Of a stretch of 53,078 bases of DNA, positions 36,017 to 45,024 are shown in pieces. The DNA lies in the NCBI GenBank assembly GCA_016192825.1, contig JACPTK010000070.1, positions 1 through 53,078 on the forward strand. Direction: 5' to 3'. This DNA is from Betaproteobacteria bacterium (GTDB lineage Bacteria; Pseudomonadota; Gammaproteobacteria; Burkholderiales; SG8-41). Numbering within the stretch: the first letter of the stretch is position 1; the number at the start of each line of letters is the position of its first letter. The notes beneath the pieces are model-generated. The model was not told the origin of the DNA. It ran no database searches and saw only the letters and a list, made by a program, of their open reading frames with translations. A program made the translations under genes and the position numbers.

Positions 36017-37219
36017 TTAGTGGGGGCGTACCAACCTAAATGCCGAAATCCGCTCTTCCTTAATAAGGCCCTTATGACCAGCTCTGCTTGGTGCCAGCGC
36101 GCGTGCCCGTATCGGATCGTCGAACGAGTCAAACAACGTGAACCCATTTGACTCAATCAGTCTATTCAGCACCCTCCATGTGTTGATTCGAGTTCTGCAA
36201 ACAAGATTGTCGCCGCAGACGATCACCAGCGAACCGTCGTTGACCATACTCTTCTGCAATCGGATAATCGCAGTGCGCATGTCGGCGAGATAGCGATGTA
36301 CGATTTCCGCGTGTCTAGGGCTCTTACGTTCCAAGTCCTCTAGTTGAGGCAGCAATGCCTTATTTTGCTCAACATCCATGAGCGTCACGCGGGCCATCAG
36401 CGGCCCGCGCTCCGTCCCTATGAATTGTTCAGATCGTGGAGTTGGCGTTTCAGTCAGCTTGCTCAGGAAAGCGAGTTCGAGCTTGAAGTTTCGGTAATAG
36501 TCTTGAGCATTCAGATACGGTGGTGACGTTATAACGTGAGAGTAGATGCGCTGCGGAACATGGGTCATTCGTTCCGTCATGTCGCGCAACTGCACATTTA
36601 CGTTGCTACGCTTTCTGGTCCCGTAGAGTCGCTGAATTTCGAGATGTAGCAGGTAAACCAGGAATGCGGGATCAAGATGTTGACCGAACTTCCGTGTCAG
36701 GGCCTCCTTTGAAATGAACGGCTTTGGGCTTCGATCATCTGCTTTTGAGCAAAGGCGAATGGACAGGGCTAGCGCCAACAATACCGACTGACCCTCGGGT
36801 GATTCGTGCAATCTCATCATGCGAGCCACGTACCGCATCCTCTCCAACTTCTCCAAGCTACGCACCGTGAACCAGTAGTCCTTTCCTAGAAGGTCTAGGG
36901 GTAGCGTCTTACCTTTTCTTTCTGCGGTCCTCAGAAGGTCCCGGAGCAGGATCGCCGCCCTGGACCACTCGAATCCTCGGGTGCGTACTGCAGAGAGCAG
37001 AATCGCGAATGGGTTCACGTCGATACCAGTCGCTCGGATCCCGCGCGCAGAAGCCGCCACCAACAACTCTCCTGACCCGCAAAACGGATCGAGTAGCCGA
37101 TCGCAACGCCCCGCATAGCGGTCGAGAAGCGTGCTAGCCAACCCCTTTACCATCTTCGCTGGGTATCTTTCGATCCGAAACCTGATCGAATTGATCAGGC
37201 TTGGCGTTGAAGCAGCCAT
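36017..37219 (-). CDS. DNA methyltransferase (amino-methylating, TSPPY type)
   Basis: A 400-residue protein. The AdoMet site is DPFCGSGELL (residues 44-53), followed by a strand ending DVNP (67-70). The catalytic motif TSPPY is at 231-235 and is followed by NAQDYYRNFK. This motif set marks N4-cytosine or N6-adenine methyltransferases. The 160 residues between the motifs may recognise the target. The start lies inside the upstream gene (25-base overlap), so it is the third gene of a coupled operon behind an unknown protein and a TIR-ATPase. No restriction nuclease lies beside it; in this setting it may mark self DNA. The specificity cannot be predicted. Confidence 0.88.
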   Translation of the reverse strand: MAASTPSLINSIRFRIERYPAKMVKGLASTLLDRYAGRCDRLLDPFCGSGELLVAASARGIRATGIDVNPFAILLSAVRTRGFEWSRAAILLRDLLRTAERKGKTLPLDLLGKDYWFTVRSLEKLERMRYVARMMRLHESPEGQSVLLALALSIRLCSKADDRSPKPFISKEALTRKFGQHLDPAFLVYLLHLEIQRLYGTRKRSNVNVQLRDMTERMTHVPQRIYSHVITSPPYLNAQDYYRNFKLELAFLSKLTETPTPRSEQFIGTERGPLMARVTLMDVEQNKALLPQLEDLERKSPRHAEIVHRYLADMRTAIIRLQKSMVNDGSLVIVCGDNLVCRTRINTWRVLNRLIESNGFTLFDSFDDPIRARALAPSRAGHKGLIKEERISAFRLVRPH

Positions 37220-38139
37220 GACGGTCCTATGCCGTGAGAATAGAAGCGCTCGTTGTGTCGAAGGGGCCCAGAATAGATGAGAGCCGGAGGATCGGCGGCC
37301 CGACGAACATAGAGGTAAGCCCCAAGCGCTTGAGGTTTTGTTCCCAGCGGGCAGAGAATCTTCGCGTACTCGGACCTTCCATCGTCCGAACCAAACGCTC
37401 CTCTAATGGACGCGCAGACTTTCTCTGGATCAACTGAGTCTGCAACGACTACGGAGCGAGACCCTACTCTTGTAATTAGGTCCTTGTTAAACTCCTCTGT
37501 CCTTCCGGCCCACTCTTCTCTGAAGGGCGGATGAGGCACCACAAGAGTCGTCTTGATCGGCTGCAACTGCTCGTAAGTAGCGAGCGCCCTTTCCCCCTCA
37601 TAGCCAAGAAAAATCAAGAGGTGCAACGGCCGACTAGAATCCGGTGTACCCGCGAAGCCAGGAATCTGCTCAAAGCCCGCAATCCCAAAAGAGAGCGGGA
37701 GGTACGCTGTTGCATCGTAGTCCTGCGGCTCGGTGTATACGATGTTGAGCCTGTCCCAACACCCGAAGTCGTCAAGCCAATTGAGCATCATCAGCAAGTG
37801 GCGCTTCGTAAATACTGTCATGTCAAATACAACACTGGACATCCTATACTTCGTGAGTAAGGCCTTAAGCGGTTCACCGTTCGCTCGAAAACTCGCAACC
37901 GCGTCTCTCTCGCGGAAGGACAGTTCGGTCACTTCGGCCGTCGCTCGAAAGATATCCCTTAGCTTCGCGTGATTAACCTCTCTCTTCGGGTTGTGGTCGT
38001 CATAGTGAAACAGCACCACGTGCTCTGGACGCCATCCACCCCATTTGGTCGTTAGCCCCAAGCAACGATCTTCATGGCTTGAGCAGGCGATAAGGAGTCC
38101 ATCGTCCGGAAGCAAGCTAGGGAGGAAATCCACCTTCAT
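37195..38139 (-). CDS. unrecognised 314-aa protein of the TIR/methyltransferase operon
   Basis: I do not recognise this family. Visible features are an N-terminal block LLIACSSHEDRCLG, an alternating strand/helix pattern suggesting a Rossmann-like alpha/beta fold, the segments VVFDMTVFTKRHLLMMLNWL and YLPLSFGIAGFEQIPGF, and a second-half strand LLIFLGYEGERA. There is no signal peptide or membrane helix. Its ATG overlaps the TIR gene's stop (ATGA), and its own end overlaps the methyltransferase start, so all three are made together. Conserved-looking Cys/His/Asp/Arg in SSHEDRC could be catalytic. It may be a nuclease, a nucleotide-processing enzyme or an adaptor; none of these is shown by the sequence. 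Confidence 0.85.
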   Translation of the reverse strand: MKVDFLPSLLPDDGLLIACSSHEDRCLGLTTKWGGWRPEHVVLFHYDDHNPKREVNHAKLRDIFRATAEVTELSFRERDAVASFRANGEPLKALLTKYRMSSVVFDMTVFTKRHLLMMLNWLDDFGCWDRLNIVYTEPQDYDATAYLPLSFGIAGFEQIPGFAGTPDSSRPLHLLIFLGYEGERALATYEQLQPIKTTLVVPHPPFREEWAGRTEEFNKDLITRVGSRSVVVADSVDPEKVCASIRGAFGSDDGRSEYAKILCPLGTKPQALGAYLYVRRAADPPALIYSGPLRHNERFYSHGIGPSWLLQRQA

Positions 38140-40394
38140 GACACTTGGTCCAACCCTAACCGTGATTGGCGCTCCTCCGCCCTGCCACGCACTAATCTAT
38201 CGATCAGTCGCTTCTTCGCGGAGGCACGACGATCTTCGGAAAGCAAATCCACGAGGTCTCGACATGCGAACGTTGACTTCCACCGGAAGCGCGGACTGAA
38301 CTGCAATGCAGCGCAAAAGATCCTACATATGTTGAACTCGACTGGCTGCGGATCCGATGAATGCTTCGGACGCATCCCAGGTCTTCCCAACCCAAGCTGA
38401 AAGACACCCTCTCTAACACCCAGAGTAAGAAAATCTCTCAATTCAACGCATGATTCACTCGTCAGTTTCTGCGGGTCTGTGATGGCTAGGCGGCCTGCCT
38501 CAGGTTCAGAAGCGTGACGAAGCAACTTGTATCGCAAGCAATCTCCTAAATCGAGAAGCAAGTACTTCAACCGCTCGCCATGCTTCTCGACGTTCCTACT
38601 AAGAGCAGACAAGTTGTGCTCCGAGATGATGTAGACGGCGCGCTTCTGGTGCTCCGGCTCGATTCGTACGGGATAACTATCCGGAGCTGAGGTGCCAAAC
38701 TGGAGGTAGTAAGCCATGCCTACGACCTCTTGGAAGTACCGTATGACTCCAGAGCTCAGAAAAGCGAGTTCCTTAAAGCCCGCGTACCTCTTCTCTCGAC
38801 CGCCGCCCGGCTTACCGTAGGTGAGTCTAAAGATCGCCGCGTGCCGGTAGTAATTCACTTTCTCTTCGTGCTGAGTTTCGGTTAATGCCCTCCATGCGTC
38901 TCTGCCCACCATCGCTTGCACCTCCGCGACGATTGATCGCTCAGGGAATTCCGGCCCATCAAACTCCGGAAGGAGGTCCTCCGGCTTGCTCGGCTGTGCG
39001 CTCGATCCTCGGAGTGCCTTCGTGAGAATGCTACCTAGAAGCTGGCGGTAGTTCGCGAACTCGCGATCATCGTCAACAGAGTAGATCAGAAGAACACGGT
39101 TGTAATCGTGGAGCTCTTGGAGCTCCTGACCGGATAATGTTTCCGACGAATCTGTTGTACCAACCTTCTTGGCAATCTTGGTGGAAAGATCCGGCGTTCC
39201 CAGCTTGACAATGTCGTTTATTACCACCCTCTGATGTTCGAGAAGGTTCTCGTACTCGTCCAACAACAACACGAACTGGGCGCTAGCAAGTTCCGGAAGA
39301 AGCTTCTTAACCACAGCGATTACTCGCTTAAACGCATCTAAATCGAGCGTGGCTATCGGGGCGATCACGCTCTCTCTGTAAATGAAGCGCCGCTTGGTGA
39401 ACTCAGCGATCCGACGATGGGTTTGTGCACAATAGTCCAATAAAGACTGTAAATCAGAGGCGCTATTAGAGTCCGCACTGGCAATGATCGCGTGAACCTC
39501 ACGCACCAGTGCGGCCTCGACAGGGTTGCTAAGCGAAATGTGCTGATGTCGCTTACAGTAGGCGAGTTCGTTCAGAACACTTTCGATTAGCGTGATGAAG
39601 AACTCTTGGCTGAACGTATCTGTGATCTGAGCCAATGTCGGCTTGTCAACATCTTGCAGTCGCCCATCGGGAGTTGCGAGAAGCCCAGCGTTACAGAACG
39701 CTCCGCGAGTCAATCTGACGTAAAACCCAAACAGCTCTCGCAGAGTCTTCTTCGTGTTCTTTCTCAATACCAGATTTCGGGCGCGGAGAGACATGAGCAG
39801 CATGGTCTTCCCCGTCCCTCGGGATCCTTCAAGGAAACAGGGGCGCATCTCCTCAAGGGTGCCGATCTTCTCAGCCGCAGGCGGAGAGAACGTTTCTGCA
39901 AGTAACATTGGTATCTCGTCGAAGTACTCTGCGCGAAGCCTCCAGAATGGATTGGGTGACCCCTCTTGAAACGCGAGACTTGTGATTCGACTCGGGGTCT
40001 CTGACGGTATTAGTTCGCTGCAGAGGCGTTCAAAAACGTCTCGGTACGAGTCCTCGTTGAGAGTCGCAAATATCTTTGGCCCCAATAGAGGTGGAACCGG
40101 CGTGTTGTCAAGCCGAAGCACCACTAGTCGAATCTTGCCTTGATCGATCTCCTGCCACGTCGCAGAGTCAATCTCCCTTGTTTGCCACTTCGCGTCCCGT
40201 GTATGAACTGAGTACAGGATGATAACGGTATGCGCGTCGCCCAGCGCTTCGTTCATGAACGCGATCGAATTCGAGCCGAGCTTTAGCTCCCGCAGATCGA
40301 CACGCACCTCATGGCCGACGTTCCTAAGGTCCTCGTCAAGACGCTTCGCCCACTGTGAGTCGGGGCCAGCATGCGAAATGAAAATGTGATTCAT
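38136..40394 (-). CDS. TIR-domain P-loop ATPase (candidate immune sensor/effector)
   Basis: A 752-residue protein. Residues 1-125 form a TIR domain: FISHAGPDSQWAKRLDEDL at the start, a VIILYS strand and E74 in TREIDSATW at the place of the NADase catalytic Glu. A P-loop domain follows with Walker A GSRGTGKT (190-197) and Walker B FVLLLDEYE (374-382). The C-terminal 300 residues are unassigned and may sense a trigger. Bacterial TIR-ATPase proteins often deplete NAD after phage detection. AGGGGATAG precedes ATG 40394. It is the first gene of an operon that ends in a methyltransferase, a setting that suggests detection of unmodified DNA. Confidence 0.88.
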   Translation of the reverse strand: MNHIFISHAGPDSQWAKRLDEDLRNVGHEVRVDLRELKLGSNSIAFMNEALGDAHTVIILYSVHTRDAKWQTREIDSATWQEIDQGKIRLVVLRLDNTPVPPLLGPKIFATLNEDSYRDVFERLCSELIPSETPSRITSLAFQEGSPNPFWRLRAEYFDEIPMLLAETFSPPAAEKIGTLEEMRPCFLEGSRGTGKTMLLMSLRARNLVLRKNTKKTLRELFGFYVRLTRGAFCNAGLLATPDGRLQDVDKPTLAQITDTFSQEFFITLIESVLNELAYCKRHQHISLSNPVEAALVREVHAIIASADSNSASDLQSLLDYCAQTHRRIAEFTKRRFIYRESVIAPIATLDLDAFKRVIAVVKKLLPELASAQFVLLLDEYENLLEHQRVVINDIVKLGTPDLSTKIAKKVGTTDSSETLSGQELQELHDYNRVLLIYSVDDDREFANYRQLLGSILTKALRGSSAQPSKPEDLLPEFDGPEFPERSIVAEVQAMVGRDAWRALTETQHEEKVNYYRHAAIFRLTYGKPGGGREKRYAGFKELAFLSSGVIRYFQEVVGMAYYLQFGTSAPDSYPVRIEPEHQKRAVYIISEHNLSALSRNVEKHGERLKYLLLDLGDCLRYKLLRHASEPEAGRLAITDPQKLTSESCVELRDFLTLGVREGVFQLGLGRPGMRPKHSSDPQPVEFNICRIFCAALQFSPRFRWKSTFACRDLVDLLSEDRRASAKKRLIDRLVRGRAEERQSRLGLDQVS

Positions 40395-41070
40395 CTATCC
40401 CCTCACCTTCCGATCAGACCGGCGCGTGACCTTGCACGGTGTCCGTTCCGATGGAGTCCCAACAGCGCGCTGCCGAAGGCCATGAACTACAGCCGGCCCC
40501 GAAGGCATTCACACTGCCATTGCTTGAGCCCCAGACAGCGGCCGGCTCCAATCCTACGCTGCGTGTCGCCTTACCCCCACATAACCCATACGAGGAAACC
40601 CAAAGGGCGGTCCGCGACCATCGGCCAGCGGTCGCAAATTGACCCAGAGCGTACGTTCCGAAGCCTACCCGTTGCCAATCAGTTGCTGCTCGCCTTTAGA
40701 CAGCTCTTAGAGCTTATCGAGGAACAGTCGCGCGTACGTCCTTCTTTGTGGCCCAGCCATTGCCTCCCCTCCCGCGAGACCCAATGTCCAGTTGTTGCAG
40801 ACATTATGCCCGTTGGAGCATCAAATGTGTTCTCAGCGCGTCTGGCGGCTTCAGCGGCGAGTATACGACGCGGGTGGTTCGTACTCAGCCAGTCGAGGTA
40901 ATCAAGGTGGCTTTGACCGCATCGCGTACCGTGGTGTTGGCCGGCGTGCCCGTCTGGCGTGCTAGGCGATCGAGCCGACACGCCAGTCTTCCGCAGTGTG
41001 AATGCATCCATGAGCGCTGTTTGACCAGCAATGATCGATTGTCTGTTCGACAATGCGAAGTGTAGCAATG

Positions 41071-41116
41071 GGTCGGGAGTGCGCATTCGTCATAATGGAA
41101 AGCTGCCGTTCGACCT
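41071..41116 (-). repeat. dispersed repeat, right copy bordering the TIR operon
   Basis: An inverted counterpart of the copy at 35,903. Read on the minus strand it gives GGTCG, AACGGCAGCTT, CGAAT, TCCCGACCC in the same order and nearly the same spacing. Together they enclose the TIR/unknown/methyltransferase operon. Confidence 0.55.
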
Positions 41117-41259
41117 AAATTCGTGGGCAATGGCCGGTGACGGATCTACACCGGCCGCCTATGTCGCGCAGAGCCAACGGCGGCAAAGGCCGAGGAGCAG
41201 ACGGTCCAGCAATCACGCCGACCGTCTCAAAGGGGTCGAAAGGGGGCGTTCGATGCCGC

Positions 41260-41290
41260 TTGCGGTACAAGGCGCTCAACTAGCGATAAT
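41260..41290 (+). promoter_or_regulatory. possible promoter for the TerB operon
   Basis: TTGCGG (41,260) and GATAAT (41,285) could serve as -35 and -10 boxes, with a 19-base spacer that is slightly long. The -10 is good and the -35 is weak. It would start transcription about 70 bases before the TerB-like gene. Confidence 0.3.
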
Positions 41291-41366
41291 ATGGCTCTCT
41301 TAAGCCACCGACGAGCGCACATAAAGGGGGTAAGAACGCGCAAGACTAGGGGGAGGACCGTGTCTG

Positions 41367-43727
41367 ATGGCAAAGCGGGGCGGTGAGTCCGGTTGCGCGG
41401 TGATCGCGCTGGTCGTGGTGGGGGCGATCGCCTCGGTGCCGAAGGAGGTGTGGGTCTGGGTTGGCATTGTCGTGGCGGTTGGCGCCGTGATCTATTGGCT
41501 CGTCAAAAGCGGCGGCGAGCCGTCCTCGCAGTCCAGCCCCGCGCCATCAGCTACCCCGACACCACAGCGCTATCGATACGCCTCAGAGCAAACTTCACAG
41601 AGAGCGTTTTCGCCAAGCATCACGGCTGAGTCGTGCTGGCGGCCGCCGGGTAGCACCGCGGAAGTAGGGGGCCACTCCATCCCCAATGCGGCTATATATG
41701 TAGGCCAGGGGCTCGGAAACGTCGTCGGAAACGATGTTGAACCCGCTCTTATAGACCCGACGCTCAGTGTCGAGGCCCCCGCCGGCTTCTTCGAGTCGCT
41801 CGGTTACTGGCCCTCTTATTCCCGGATTTCAGCTCGGGCGAGAGGGCGATATCTGCTGTGGCTGGCTGGCGGGCGCAGGGATCCGGCGACAGATATTGGT
41901 TACGTCTTTCTGTTCTTTTACGGCCTCGAGAGACGCATGCTGGCCGACAACCGCGCGGACAACCACATGGAGCGGGAGCTGCCGTGGATGCGCCACGAAG
42001 TGGCGCGATTGCTCTCGCTCTATGGGAGTTCCAGCGGTTCGTTCCAGCGGTATGCAACCGGTTTCCTGGAATTTCTCTCCCTGGCTGAATTGTCCGACGA
42101 AGCCTCGGCCTACGACGGTCCGGCGCCCGAGCCCGGAGAACGCCGGCGCATGGGGCTGAGACTGATGCTCGGACTCGGACGAGCAGCGGCCGAAGGGAAA
42201 CCGGTTCGTGGAGACTGGGCGTATTCGTGGCTGATGTCGGACGAACGCGTGACGCTGCGAACGGCAGCTCAGCGCTGCGGAGACCAGTTCAGGGAGCTTT
42301 TCATGCTGGTTTACCGAGAAATGTACGGTGACGGCATGACCATTTCGCCGCCAAAGACCAAACTTAAAGCCGTTTACAGACCGGCCAGCAGTTCATTCGG
42401 GCACCGCTCGCTGGAACTCGCTTTCGATGAGATACCCGACGTCAGCGTTACCGAGGCGCCGCTGCGTAAGCTCATCAACATTGCTGAACGAGCAACCGAG
42501 ATGCTGGGCCCTTACAGCCGGTTCATCGCGCGGGACGGAGCGAGGGCGGATTCGTTGGCTGCGCTCCTGCTGCTACCCCCCGCACTTTGGCCGGACGAGC
42601 ATGTGGCGCGACTGGGTAAGTGGCTATCGGACATAGGGGCGGACAGATCCCCGACCGCTGTGGGGTTTGGCGAGTTAATCAGGCACTTCCCGACATGGGA
42701 AGACATGAGCAGAGACAGGGTTGGTGCGTTTTCGAAGGCACTTGAATCGCTGGGCGTCGGAATCGAACCCGACGTGCGTTGGGGCGGAGCGATGCTCGAA
42801 GAAACCGATCCCGTTGTTCTCTTTCCATTGGACAAGCATGAACGCTCATTCGAACCCACCTCACTCTACAAGGCTGCTGCCCTGACCATCCATCTGGCGG
42901 CGGTGGTGACGATCGCGGATGGCACGGTATCCATTGAAGAAGAGAAGCAGCTTGAGGCGCAAATCGAAAGATGGCCCGACCTATCGCCATCCGAACGCAA
43001 GCGCCTCCGGGCATTCGTAAAGTGGCTCCTATTGGCGAAGCCGTCCTTGACCGGGTTGAAACGTCTGACCAAGGAGTTGGACGACACGCGTAAGCGCGGC
43101 ATCGCGCAGTTCCTGGTGCACGTTGCGCAGGCCGAAGGAAGTACTTCGCCGAAGGAACTGAAAGCGCTGGGAAAGATTTACCGCCTTCTTGGGCTGAACG
43201 AGGAGGAACTGTACGGTCATGCGCACGCCGCAGCGACCGAGCCGGTTACCGTCAAGCCCGCTATGCCGACGGACAAGCGCTACGCCATTCCGCAACGGCC
43301 AGCCGTCGAAAAAGCGGCGGCCCTGGACGAAAGGCGTCTCGAAGCTTTGAAGAGGGAGTCAGAGGAAGTATCAGAGCTGCTGGCCGGGATCTTCGCTGAA
43401 TCGGGGGCCGTGGAACCGGTGCCGGAACCCGAAGATGCGGGCGGGGGAGTCGCAACATCAGGCGATGCTCTTTTCGCCGGGCTTGATGCGGAACAACTCG
43501 GATTTGCGAAACTTGTGATGGGGCGTTCGCTGTGGACCCGCGCGGAGCTGGAAGACCTGGCGGAGGACAGAAACGTCATGCTCGATGGCGCGCTGGAAAG
43601 GATTAATGAGGCGGCGCTCGATCGATTCAACGAGCCGCTCTTCGAGGGCGCGGACCCCATCGAAGTGAACCCGAATGTATTGAAGGAGATCGCGGAGCAT
43701 GGCCACCATCAGACCGAAAGAACGTGA
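41367..43727 (+). CDS. membrane-anchored TerB-domain protein (TerB-N/TerB/TerB-C type)
   Basis: A 786-residue protein. Two hydrophobic segments at residues 11-24 and 28-46 anchor it, followed by a Ser/Pro-rich linker. Residues about 95-290 resemble the TerB-N region (AGFFESLGYWPSYSRISARA then RGRYLLWL). A TerB core at about 505-625 contains the acidic loop ADGTVSIEEEKQLE and the second motif AEGSTSPKELKALGKIYRLL. The end resembles TerB-C. TerB-type proteins appear in stress and phage-defence contexts beside ATPases and helicases. A GGAGG lies ten bases before ATG 41367. The ATPase gene starts 29 bases before this gene ends, so the two are coupled. It probably tethers the complex to the membrane. 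Confidence 0.85.
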   Translation: MAKRGGESGCAVIALVVVGAIASVPKEVWVWVGIVVAVGAVIYWLVKSGGEPSSQSSPAPSATPTPQRYRYASEQTSQRAFSPSITAESCWRPPGSTAEVGGHSIPNAAIYVGQGLGNVVGNDVEPALIDPTLSVEAPAGFFESLGYWPSYSRISARARGRYLLWLAGGRRDPATDIGYVFLFFYGLERRMLADNRADNHMERELPWMRHEVARLLSLYGSSSGSFQRYATGFLEFLSLAELSDEASAYDGPAPEPGERRRMGLRLMLGLGRAAAEGKPVRGDWAYSWLMSDERVTLRTAAQRCGDQFRELFMLVYREMYGDGMTISPPKTKLKAVYRPASSSFGHRSLELAFDEIPDVSVTEAPLRKLINIAERATEMLGPYSRFIARDGARADSLAALLLLPPALWPDEHVARLGKWLSDIGADRSPTAVGFGELIRHFPTWEDMSRDRVGAFSKALESLGVGIEPDVRWGGAMLEETDPVVLFPLDKHERSFEPTSLYKAAALTIHLAAVVTIADGTVSIEEEKQLEAQIERWPDLSPSERKRLRAFVKWLLLAKPSLTGLKRLTKELDDTRKRGIAQFLVHVAQAEGSTSPKELKALGKIYRLLGLNEEELYGHAHAAATEPVTVKPAMPTDKRYAIPQRPAVEKAAALDERRLEALKRESEEVSELLAGIFAESGAVEPVPEPEDAGGGVATSGDALFAGLDAEQLGFAKLVMGRSLWTRAELEDLAEDRNVMLDGALERINEAALDRFNEPLFEGADPIEVNPNVLKEIAEHGHHQTERT

Positions 43728-45024
43728 TGCGCTGCTACAGTCCATGCGAGCCGGCGTCGTGCCGCGCGTCGGGCAACGCCTCGTACAGGTGGGACGGGCC
43801 AAGGAAGTGGCGGCACTGCTCCAGGAGATCGAACGGGTCGCCGACGGGGGGTCCGCGTTTCGGCTCGTTATCGGGGAGTACGGCTCGGGAAAGACCTTCT
43901 TTCTCAACCTGATTCGTTCCATTGCCCTCGAGAAAAAGCTCGTCACCGCGAACGCTGATCTAAATCCCGACCGCCGCTTGCACTCCACGGGCGGGCAGGC
44001 GCGGTCCCTTTATGCGGAGCTGATGAAGAATCTGTCGACCCGCACGAAGCCGGACGGGGGAGCGTTACCGGCGGTAGTGGAGCGTTTTGTATCAGAGGCG
44101 GCGCAGGAGGCGAGGCGAAGCGGGGCCAAAACCGAAAACGTGATCCACCAGCGGCTGGAAAACCTGAAGGAGATGGTGAACGGATACGATTTTGCGGACG
44201 TTGTGGAGGCCTATTGGCGCGGGCATGAGACCGACAACGAGCAGCTGAAATCCGATGCCGTGCGCTGGCTGAGGGCGGAGTTCAGTACAAAGTCCGATGC
44301 GAGGAAAAGCCTGGGGGTAAGAACAATTATCGACGACGCAAACGGCTACGATATGCTCAAGCTGACGGCGCGATTCGTGCGTCTCGCGGGATTTTCTGGG
44401 CTAATGGTGTGCTTCGACGAGCTGGTCAATCTCTACAAGCTTGCCCATACGCAATCCCGCAATGGAAACTACGAGCAGATTCTCCGCATATTAAACGATT
44501 CGCTGCAGGGCAATTCCGTAGGCCTGGGCATTCTTCTAGGCGGCACGCCGGAATTCCTGATGGACACGCGACGGGGTCTGTACAGCTACGCGGCGCTTGC
44601 ATCCCGCCTTACCGAGAATCGATTCGCCAAGGACGGCTTGGTGGATTTTTCGGGTCCGGTGCTTCGGCTGTCCAATCTCACGAAGGAAGAATTTTACCTC
44701 TTGCTCGAAAAGCTGCGATACGTGTTTGCGTACGGCGATCCGAAGAAGTTTCTCGTTCCGGACGAGGCATTGCCGGCATTCATGGGCCATTGCTCGAAGC
44801 GCATCGGCGACGCTTACTTCCGTACCCCGAGAAATACAATCACGGCCTTCGTCCATCTGCTTTCGGTGCTCGAGCAGAACTCTTCAGCGAAGTGGACCGA
44901 CCTCCTCGACGCAATGGAATTGAGGAAGGACGATGAAGGGGGAATGACGACCGAGGCAGGTGGAGCGTCAGGTAACGACGGCGCGGTCTCCGATGACGAC
45001 AACCTCGCAAGCTTCAAACTCTAG
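43699..45024 (+). CDS. DUF2791/BrxD-like P-loop ATPase
   Basis: A 441-residue AAA-like ATPase. Walker A is GEYGSGKT (residues 59-66), and Walker B lies near 234-245 in GLMVCFDELVNLYK. GVVPRVGQRLVQVGRAKEV at the start and the SRLTENRFAKDGLVDFSGP block near residue 300 are typical of the ATP-binding proteins found with Lhr-like helicases in BREX type 2 systems (BrxD). The rest of BREX (PglX, PglZ) is absent here. AAGGAG precedes its ATG, inside the TerB gene. It likely loads or powers the helicase encoded next, whose start lies inside this gene. Confidence 0.88.
   Translation: MATIRPKERDALLQSMRAGVVPRVGQRLVQVGRAKEVAALLQEIERVADGGSAFRLVIGEYGSGKTFFLNLIRSIALEKKLVTANADLNPDRRLHSTGGQARSLYAELMKNLSTRTKPDGGALPAVVERFVSEAAQEARRSGAKTENVIHQRLENLKEMVNGYDFADVVEAYWRGHETDNEQLKSDAVRWLRAEFSTKSDARKSLGVRTIIDDANGYDMLKLTARFVRLAGFSGLMVCFDELVNLYKLAHTQSRNGNYEQILRILNDSLQGNSVGLGILLGGTPEFLMDTRRGLYSYAALASRLTENRFAKDGLVDFSGPVLRLSNLTKEEFYLLLEKLRYVFAYGDPKKFLVPDEALPAFMGHCSKRIGDAYFRTPRNTITAFVHLLSVLEQNSSAKWTDLLDAMELRKDDEGGMTTEAGGASGNDGAVSDDDNLASFKL

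Larger units (their letters stand above)
40395..41366. other. shared spacer between two divergent defence-type operons
   Basis: About 970 bp between the TIR operon (minus) and the TerB operon (plus). No intact gene is seen. A short minus-strand stretch near 40,905-40,990 (RLDRLARQTGTPANTTVRDA) resembles the helix of a VapB-type antitoxin, but it lacks a proper start and partner. A degenerate GACCC-GAGCG repeat lies near 40,640 and an inverted repeat copy at 41,071. Both operons' promoters must lie here. Confidence 0.5.

Noticed and set aside
40885-41130. VapBC toxin-antitoxin pair
   Set aside because: Only one helix-like stretch resembles VapB. There is no ribosome site, no proper N-terminus and no PIN-domain toxin frame beside it.
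41367-43727. Tellurite resistance determinant
   Set aside because: The TerB fold alone does not show tellurite resistance, no TerC/TerD/TerZ gene is nearby, and the ATPase/helicase context points elsewhere.
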